From: an uncultured Prevotella sp.
GTDB taxonomy: Bacteria > Bacteroidota > Bacteroidia > Bacteroidales > Bacteroidaceae
Direction of reading: 5' to 3'
DNA length: 64,000 bases
Assembly (NCBI GenBank): GCA_900539625.1
Contig: UQCW01000005.1
Span: 1 to 64,000, forward strand
Under the pieces are notes generated by a model that worked only from the letters and a program-made list of their open reading frames with translations, was not told the origin of the DNA and searched no databases. The first letter of the stretch is position 1. Each line of letters starts with the position of its first letter. A program made the translations under genes and the position numbers. Of this stretch, positions 58,504-64,000 are shown piece by piece.

Positions 58504-60732
58504 TTACATGCGTTCGTGGAACGTACGTGAGATTACCTCGAGCTGGTGTTCGCGGCTCAATTTCACGAAGTTCACAGCGTATCCGCTCACACGGATGGTG
58601 AGTTGCGGATAGTTTTCAGGATGCTCCATAGCGTCTTCGAGCATTTCGCGGTTGAGGGCGTTTACGTTCAGGTGGTGTGCACCCTTGGTGAAATACCCGT
58701 CCATCATCGTCACGAGGTTGTCGATGCGCTCTTCAGGCGTTGGGCCAAGAGACTTCGGCACGATTGAGAACGTGTTGGAGATACCGTCCTGAGAGTCGCG
58801 GTAGCGCAGTTTGGCAACAGAAGCCAAAGAAGCCACAGCACCGCTCTTGTCGCGGCCGTGCATCGGGTTGGCACCTGGAGCGAAAGCCACGCCAGCTTCA
58901 CGTCCGTCAGGCGTAGCACCCGTCTTCTTGCCATACATCACGTTTGAAGTGATGGTGAGGAGCGAGAGCGTTGGGCGAGCGTTCTTGTAAACAGGCAGTT
59001 TCTTCAGTTCTTCAGTGAAGAAGTAAACGAGGTCAACGCCGAGGTGGTCAACGCGGTCATCGTTGTTGCCGAAGCATGGGAATTCGCCGTCGATGTCGAA
59101 GCCTTCCGTCAGGCCTTCAGCGTTGCGGCGTGCCGTCACCTTGGCATACTTGATGGCAGAGAGCGAGTCGAGGGCAATTGACAAGCCAGCAGCGCCATAA
59201 GCGATGTTGATGCGCGGGTCGGTATCAACGAAAGCCATCTGGGCCTTTTCGTAGTAATACTTGTCGTGCATGTAGTGGATGATGTTCATCGCCTCGTTGT
59301 AAACGCGAGCAATCTGCGTCAAGACGAGCTTGTAGTTCTTCATCACCTCTTCGAAGTTGAGCGTGTCGCTGGTCAAAGCGGGGATGCCTTCCACCATCAG
59401 TGTGCCCGTCTTCTCGCAACGTCCGCCGTTGAGCGCCAGCAAGAGCGCCTTTGCCAAGTTGCAGCGTGCGCCGAAGAACTGGATCTGGCGGCCGATGTCC
59501 TGGAACGATACGCAGCAAGCGATTCCGTAGTCGTCGCTGTGGCGCACTTCGCGCATGAGCGTGTCGTTTTCATACTGAATTGAGCTGGTGTCGATTGAAA
59601 CCTTGGCGCAGAAGTTCTTGAAACCTTCCGGAAGTTCAGGGCTCCAAAGCACTGTCAAGTTAGGCTCTGGTGAAGGACCGAGGTTGTAGAGCGTCTGGAG
59701 GAAACGGAAGCTGGTCTTCGTCACCTTCGTGCGTCCGTCGTTGAAGCGTCCGCCCAAAGATTCCGTCACCCATGTTGGGTCGCCAGCGAAGATTTCGTTG
59801 TAGGCAGCCATGCGGAGGTGGCGCACCATGCGGAGTTTGATAACAAACTGGTCGATGAGTTCCTGTGCAAACGTCTCGTCGATGAGGCCGTGCTTGAGGT
59901 CGTGCTCAACATAGATGTCGAGGAAAGAAGACACGTTGCCGAGCGACATGGCGGCACCATCCTGCTCCTTGACAGCAGCCAAGTATGCCATGTAAACCCA
60001 TTGAACAGCCTCCTGTGCGGTCTGTGCTGGGCGACCCAGTTCGAGACCATACATTTCGCCCAGCACCTTGATTTCCTTCAATGCCTTAATCTGCTCAGCC
60101 ACCTCTTCACGCAAGCGGATGCGCTCGTCGGTCATCGGGCCAGTCAGGTTGTGGAGGTCTTCCGTCTTGGCTTCAACCAAGCGGTCGATACCGTAGAGAG
60201 CCAAGCGGCGGTAGTCGCCAATGATACGTCCGCGGGCATAGTTGTCGGGCAGACCCGTGAGGAAACCGAGAGAACGGAAGCGGCGGATTTCTTCAGTGTA
60301 AACGTCGAATACGCCGTCGTTGTGAGTCTTGCGATAGTGGGTGAAGATGTCCTTCACTCTTGGATTAACTTCCTTGCCATTTTGTGCGCAGGCTTTTTCA
60401 ACCACCTTGATGCCGCCGAAAGGCTTGATGGCACGCTTGAGGAGTTCGTCGGTCTGCAAACCTACGATGAGTTCGTTCTCCTGGTCGATGTAGCCAGGTT
60501 TGTGTGATGTGATGGTAGAAACCGTGTCTGGGTCGAAAGAGCGCACGCCATTGTTATTGCGTTCTTCTTCAAGAGCTTTGAGACAGATGTCCCAGATGCG
60601 CTTAGTGCGTTCTGTTGGGCCAACGAGGAACGAAGCGTCGCCCTCATACGGCGTGATGTTTTTACGAACGAAGTCCGTAACGTCGATTTTCTGGCTCCAT
60701 GAGCCGTCGATGAAATTAGAGTACAAATCCAT
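58504..60732 (-). CDS. pflB: Formate C-acetyltransferase (pyruvate formate-lyase)
   Basis: Glycyl radical enzyme splitting pyruvate plus CoA into acetyl-CoA and formate during anaerobic growth. The 742-residue length is typical. The catalytic Cys pair is in GIACCVSF. The radical Gly lies in IRVSGYAVNF near the C-terminus. The N-terminal RNNNGVRSFDPDTVSTITSH is the pyruvate-lyase rather than diol-dehydratase type. The formate made can feed fhs. A TAACTTTG element lies at 60910-60917. Confidence 0.97.
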   Translation of the reverse strand: MDLYSNFIDGSWSQKIDVTDFVRKNITPYEGDASFLVGPTERTKRIWDICLKALEEERNNNGVRSFDPDTVSTITSHKPGYIDQENELIVGLQTDELLKRAIKPFGGIKVVEKACAQNGKEVNPRVKDIFTHYRKTHNDGVFDVYTEEIRRFRSLGFLTGLPDNYARGRIIGDYRRLALYGIDRLVEAKTEDLHNLTGPMTDERIRLREEVAEQIKALKEIKVLGEMYGLELGRPAQTAQEAVQWVYMAYLAAVKEQDGAAMSLGNVSSFLDIYVEHDLKHGLIDETFAQELIDQFVIKLRMVRHLRMAAYNEIFAGDPTWVTESLGGRFNDGRTKVTKTSFRFLQTLYNLGPSPEPNLTVLWSPELPEGFKNFCAKVSIDTSSIQYENDTLMREVRHSDDYGIACCVSFQDIGRQIQFFGARCNLAKALLLALNGGRCEKTGTLMVEGIPALTSDTLNFEEVMKNYKLVLTQIARVYNEAMNIIHYMHDKYYYEKAQMAFVDTDPRINIAYGAAGLSIALDSLSAIKYAKVTARRNAEGLTEGFDIDGEFPCFGNNDDRVDHLGVDLVYFFTEELKKLPVYKNARPTLSLLTITSNVMYGKKTGATPDGREAGVAFAPGANPMHGRDKSGAVASLASVAKLRYRDSQDGISNTFSIVPKSLGPTPEERIDNLVTMMDGYFTKGAHHLNVNALNREMLEDAMEHPENYPQLTIRVSGYAVNFVKLSREHQLEVISRTFHERM

Positions 60733-61042
60733 AAAATAGTATTTGTGGGTTTATAATTGAGTTTTTTCAGAGGTAGGGGAGAGGTGTGTCATATTATATT
60801 GTTCTGCACACTTCATGTGCGTGTCTTTACATATATTTATTATTGGCCGTGAAGCCCCAATGGCACACTCTCAAAACATTGGCGTTATGCCTTGAATTTG
60901 ATTTTGATACAAAGTTACAATATTTCGTTCGGTTAGGCGCTATATATCCGTATGTATTTTCACAGATGGGGTGTTTAGTGTGCAAAAATACCTATAAATG
61001 GGGAGAGGAAATGCCAAAAGACGTGGTGCATTACCAAGCTGG
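60733..61042 (-). promoter_or_regulatory. Upstream region of pflB
   Basis: No gene. The minus-strand TAACTTTG (60910-60917) gives a long leader of about 170 nt. Nothing else stands out. Confidence 0.5.
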
Positions 61043-61460
61043 TCAATTTCCACCCGAAGCCCCATTGAGCCATGCCAGGCCCTTCGCGCTCAACAGATAT
61101 TTCTGTCGAGGATGTCGTGGGTTGTCGGGGTAGCGCATTCTCACGAGTCCTTGATTGATGGCAGGCGTGAGGTACGTGGCCAAAAAGTTGGCTCGTGCCT
61201 TCAATCCCATGTTTTCCATCATCTCCTTGACGGAAAGTTCTCTCGTGGCGATGGCGAGAAGCAGCGTTTTCAGAGAGTTTGGCACATCGATGTTGTTACT
61301 TGTCTTGTACTTGTCCTGTTCGTTCCACTCTTCGGGGGGATTAACCAGCATGTGTCGGTTGCGCAGTTCGTTTATGAAGAACAAGGCTGTGGCGCGTGTG
61401 TTGCCTTCGCAGAAAGGGTTGTTTTGGGGCGTAATGCAATAAATTTCCAGTCTGCAGCAA
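61043..61460 (-). pseudogene. 5'-truncated Fic-family remnant
   Basis: The open frame (up to 61552) is Fic-like only from about 61440. ITPQNNPFCEGNTRATALFFINELRNR resembles the Fic HPFxxGNxR motif, but the catalytic His position is Asn. The C-terminal helix and winged-helix-like tail ARANFLATYLTPAINQGLVRMRYPDNPR is kept. The N-terminal two-thirds of a Fic protein is missing, and its 5' end runs into the pheA promoter. Probably a decayed AMPylase or toxin gene. Confidence 0.65.
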
Positions 61461-61477
61461 GAAAAATTAGCAAAATG

Positions 61478-61509
61478 TTTGCTGCGCGAAAAAAAATAAT
61501 TACTTTTGC
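61478..61509 (+). promoter_or_regulatory. Consensus promoter of the pheA operon
   Basis: TTTG (61478-61481), 20 bp, TACTTTTG (61502-61509). The transcript start is expected near 61516, so the leader is about 210 nt. Confidence 0.85.
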
Positions 61510-61570
61510 CAGTGTTAAACCGTGAGGCTCGCATCGCGGGTCGCACCGACAATCAAAATAATAGACAATT

Positions 61571-61657
61571 ATGACATTCGCACAGTCCTTTTATTTTTAC
61601 GCTTATTTTTACTTTGCTGAGCAAGCGAAGCGGGACGTCGTATGCCATACGAAATAA
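61571..61657 (+). CDS. Phe/Tyr-rich leader peptide of the pheA attenuator
   Basis: A 28-codon reading frame starting MTFAQSFYFYAYFYFAEQ. Nine of residues 3-15 are Phe or Tyr (5 Phe, 4 Tyr), an extreme bias matching what limits its downstream operon. Its 3' half contains AAGCGGGA (61628-61635), complementary to TCCCGCTT of the terminator, so ribosome stalling at the Phe/Tyr run would free this segment to form an antiterminator. It is followed by a terminator 20 bp after the stop. It is similar in logic to the E. coli pheA leader. Confidence 0.85.
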   Translation: MTFAQSFYFYAYFYFAEQAKRDVVCHTK

Positions 61658-61708
61658 CATGATTCAAGCATTTTACAATCCCGCTTCTGTAAAGGAGCGG
61701 GATTTTTT
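61628..61708 (+). promoter_or_regulatory. Transcription attenuator of the pheA operon
   Basis: The terminator is AATCCCGCT (61677-61685) with AGCGGGATT (61696-61704), followed by six T. The alternative antiterminator pairs AAGCGGGA (61628-61635) with TCCCGCTT (61679-61686). A small CGTAT/ATACG hairpin (61639-61651) covers the leader's 3' end. The pairings are mutually exclusive. The terminator ends 15 bp before the pheA start. Confidence 0.85.
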
Positions 61709-61723
61709 GTTAAAACAAACCGT

Positions 61724-62551
61724 ATGAAAGTAGCAATTCAAGGCATAAGGGGGTCGTTTCACGATATTGCCGCCCATGAATATTTCCAGGGCGAGGAACT
61801 CGAAATGGTGTGGTGTAACACCTTTGAAGACCTCTTTGCCACCATGAAGGAAGACGACAACTGCTTGGCACTGATGGCCATCGAGAACACCATTGCGGGC
61901 AGTCTGCTCCACAACTATGAATTGCTGCGGCAGAGCGGCGCCACCATCATCGGCGAACACAAACTGCACATCGAACACAGCATCATGTGCTTGCCTGGCG
62001 AAGACTGGGCCGACATTAAGGAAGTCAATTCCCATCCTGTGGCCTTGGCGCAGTGTCGTGGGTTCCTTCAGCGTCATCCGCAAATCAAAGTGGTGGAAGC
62101 CGAGGACACTGCTGGAGCGGCAGAGACGATCAGTCGGAAAAAGCTGCACGGACACGCCGCCATCTGTCATGCCGGAGCCGCGCCGATCTACGGCATGCGC
62201 CTCCTCGAAAAGAGCATCGAAGACAACAAACACAATTTCACGCGCTTCCTCGTGCTCTGCGACCCCTGGAATGCCGACCGCCTGCGCGATCTCCACGCCA
62301 CCAACAAGGCCAGCATCGTTTTCACCCTGCCGCATGAAGAAGGGTCGCTCTCGCAGGTGCTCAGCATCTTCTCGTTCTATAAGATAAACCTCACCAAAAT
62401 CCAGTCGTTGCCCATCATCGGGCGGGAATGGCAATATCTTTTCTATATTGACGTGACCTACGACGACTATATGCGCTACCGCCAAAGTATCGATGCGGTG
62501 CGCCCACTGATTAAAGAACTCAAAATATTAGGAGAATATGAAGGTAAATAA
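61724..62551 (+). CDS. pheA: Prephenate dehydratase
   Basis: Converts prephenate to phenylpyruvate. The 275-residue protein has a PDT domain (about 1-180) with the catalytic-region motif NFTRFLVL and an ACT regulatory domain (about 190-275), SIVFTLPHEEGSLSQVLSIF then KINLTKIQSLPI, for Phe feedback. There is no chorismate mutase fusion; that activity probably sits in the DAHP-synthase gene downstream. It overlaps the aminotransferase by 14 bp. It is controlled by the attenuator just upstream. Confidence 0.95.
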   Translation: MKVAIQGIRGSFHDIAAHEYFQGEELEMVWCNTFEDLFATMKEDDNCLALMAIENTIAGSLLHNYELLRQSGATIIGEHKLHIEHSIMCLPGEDWADIKEVNSHPVALAQCRGFLQRHPQIKVVEAEDTAGAAETISRKKLHGHAAICHAGAAPIYGMRLLEKSIEDNKHNFTRFLVLCDPWNADRLRDLHATNKASIVFTLPHEEGSLSQVLSIFSFYKINLTKIQSLPIIGREWQYLFYIDVTYDDYMRYRQSIDAVRPLIKELKILGEYEGK

Positions 62552-63719
62552 CCAGCCAGACATACAGCCGGCCCAACGCCTCGACAGTGTGCAGGAATAC
62601 TATTTCTCACGCAAAGGTAAAGAAGTGGCCCGCATGAATGCTGAAGGCAAGGACATCATCTCGCTTGCCATTGGCAGTCCCGATATGCCGCCTTCGCAGC
62701 AAACCATCGACACCCTCTGTCGCGAGGCGCAAAACCCCAATGCCCACGGCTATCAGCCAACGGTGGGCATCCCGCAGTTGCGCGAGGCCATGGCCGATTT
62801 CTACAAGCGTTGGTTTGAGGTCGACTTGGACCCCCAAAGCGAGATTCAGCCCCTCATTGGTTCGAAGGAAGGCATCTTGCACGTGACGTTGGCCTTCGTC
62901 AATCCAGGCGACAAGGTCCTCGTGCCCAATCCAGGATACCCCACCTATACATCGCTCTCGCGTCTGCTCGGCGCTGAGGTGGTCAACTACAACCTGCGCC
63001 CTGAAAACGGGTGGCAGCCCGATTTCGACGAATTGGAAAAGATGGACCTGACGGGCGTGAAAATCCTGTGGAGCAACTATCCCAACATGCCAACGGGAGC
63101 ACCAGCCTGCAGGTCAACTTACGAAAGACTCGTTGACTTTTCCCGCCGCCACAACATTCTCGTGGTGAACGACAACCCATACAGCTTCATCCTCGGCCAC
63201 GAGCATCTGAGCATCCTGCAAGTGCCGGGCGCCAAAGACGTGTGCATCGAGTTCAACTCCATGAGTAAAAGCCACAATATGCCAGGATGGCGCGTCGGCA
63301 TGCTTGCTACCAACGCACACTTTGTCAAATGGATATTAAAGGTGAAGAGCAACATCGATTCCGGAACGTTCCGCCCCTTGCAGCTCGCCGCTGCTGAGGC
63401 CTACCGCAACGACGATGCCTGGCATGAAGAAGCCAACGTGAATGTCTATCGCCGCCGCCGTCAGCTCGCCGGACAAATCATGGACGCCCTCGGCTGCAAA
63501 TATGAAAGTTGGCAGGTCGGCATGTTCCTCTGGGGACGCATCCCCGACAGTTGCGCCAATGTGGAAGACCTCACGGAGCGTGTGCTCCACGAAGCCCGCG
63601 TGTTTATCACGCCCGGTTTTATCTTCGGCTCAAATGGACAACGCTACATCCGCATTTCTCTCTGCGCCAAGGAAGAAAAACTGGCAGAGGCCTTGGAGCG
63701 CGTCAAGGCAATGAACTGA
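62538..63719 (+). CDS. Fold-type I PLP aminotransferase of the aromatic operon
   Basis: A 393-residue class I/II aminotransferase with the PLP Lys in SMSKSHNMPGWRVG. Other contacts are IGSKEGILH and NYPNMPTGAP. It is close to the LL-diaminopimelate/aspartate group by sequence, but its place between pheA and aroF suggests it transaminates phenylpyruvate or 4-hydroxyphenylpyruvate, or prephenate to arogenate. Start codon and pheA stop overlap by 14 bp. The exact substrate is open. Confidence 0.85.
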   Translation: MKVNNQPDIQPAQRLDSVQEYYFSRKGKEVARMNAEGKDIISLAIGSPDMPPSQQTIDTLCREAQNPNAHGYQPTVGIPQLREAMADFYKRWFEVDLDPQSEIQPLIGSKEGILHVTLAFVNPGDKVLVPNPGYPTYTSLSRLLGAEVVNYNLRPENGWQPDFDELEKMDLTGVKILWSNYPNMPTGAPACRSTYERLVDFSRRHNILVVNDNPYSFILGHEHLSILQVPGAKDVCIEFNSMSKSHNMPGWRVGMLATNAHFVKWILKVKSNIDSGTFRPLQLAAAEAYRNDDAWHEEANVNVYRRRRQLAGQIMDALGCKYESWQVGMFLWGRIPDSCANVEDLTERVLHEARVFITPGFIFGSNGQRYIRISLCAKEEKLAEALERVKAMN

Positions 63720-63775
63720 GTTCCCCCCCCCAAAAAAAAAATACTATATTATACAATCCCCAAACAACCCATAAT

Positions 63776-64000
63776 ATGCCTCTCGAATTAAAACCCCTCA
63801 ATTTCCCTGGTGTGGAAATGAAACGCCCGGTGATCATCGCCGGTCCGTGCTCCGCTGAAACAGAAGAGCAAGTGATGAACACCGCCACACAGTTGGCAAG
63901 TAAAGGAATCAAGATTTTCCGTTCCGGTATCTGGAAACCGCGCACCAAGCCCGGCGGCTTTGAAGGCGTTGGCGTGACGGGTCTTCCTTGGCTGCAGCGC
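63776..64000 (+). CDS. DAHP synthase (3-deoxy-7-phosphoheptulonate synthase), 5' part only
   Basis: The first 75 codons are in the window, starting MPLELKPLNFPGVEM and reading PVIIAGPCSAETEEQVMNTA, then KIFRSGIWKPRTKPGGFEGVG. This is the class Ibeta/AroG-like DAHP synthase start. In Bacteroidota it is usually fused to a C-terminal chorismate mutase, which cannot be seen here. Its start is 56 bp after the aminotransferase stop, with a C/A-run in the gap. It would be co-regulated with pheA. Confidence 0.9.
   Translation, partial: MPLELKPLNFPGVEMKRPVIIAGPCSAETEEQVMNTATQLASKGIKIFRSGIWKPRTKPGGFEGVGVTGLPWLQR

Overview
The window looks like a chromosomal segment of a Bacteroidota species, most likely Prevotella-like (Bacteroidales), of medium GC content. 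The signs are Bacteroidota promoters (TTTG, about 20 bp, TAnnTTTG) before many genes, little Shine-Dalgarno sequence, a lineage-typical fused hisB and hisIE, a split kor operon, DUF3822 next to rsmD, LptD, BACON-like and coiled-coil lipoproteins, and LrgAB. There are no rRNA genes, CRISPR arrays, transposase genes or phage genes. One tRNA (Gln, CUG anticodon) is present. The right edge cuts a DAHP synthase gene.

Layout. 145-7632 (-): complete histidine operon hisG-D-C-B-H-A-F-IE. 7865-10177 (-): rsmD, DUF3822, VanZ and a 58-residue DUF4250 gene. 10333-11823 (+): RecD/Pif1-like helicase, then tRNA-Gln and a RhuM-family gene. 14040-18514 (-): secreted GH20 hexosaminidase and GH35 beta-galactosidase. 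18606-24523: fhs, marC, udk, an HD hydrolase, rpmH and trpS. 24711-28382 (-): a secreted amidase-like protein and a PlsC-like acyltransferase. 28551-32973 (-): a 2-oxoacid:ferredoxin oxidoreductase (kor) operon with a TPR protein and a small membrane protein. 33547-41310: a methyltransferase, an HU-like protein, asnA, a BACON-like lipoprotein, LptD and an HxlR regulator. 41646-48171: cupin, 2[4Fe-4S] ferredoxin, AAA-ATPase/DUF1703, coiled-coil lipoprotein, ilvE and lrgAB. 48379-55076 (-): one compact run rlmN-pdxA-nucleotidyltransferase-ATP-grasp-CDP-alcohol phosphotransferase-flippase-HAD, resembling a phospholipid head-group pathway. 55286-60732 (-): a polytopic membrane protein, pflA and pflB. 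61571-64000 (+): a Phe/Tyr leader peptide and attenuator followed by pheA, an aminotransferase and the start of DAHP synthase.

How the genes fit together. Amino-acid biosynthesis dominates (His, Phe/Tyr, Asn, branched chain). Fermentative carbon flow is represented by pflAB, fhs and kor, and envelope building by LptD, the acyltransferase, the lipid cluster and lipoproteins. The clearest regulatory element is the aromatic attenuator at 61571-61708, which has a full set of parts: promoter, Phe/Tyr-rich leader peptide, antiterminator pairing and terminator.

The most unusual layer lies between genes. Four arrays of four 22-bp units with a GCGGCCG core (at 2457, 13643, 35712 and 57850) end in a palindromic unit. 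At least two further dispersed repeat families are present. A 263-bp element at 58102-58364 has 52-bp inverted arms around two 72-bp direct repeats. None of these fits a standard insertion sequence or CRISPR. Names and functions come from reading motifs by eye; no database search was run.
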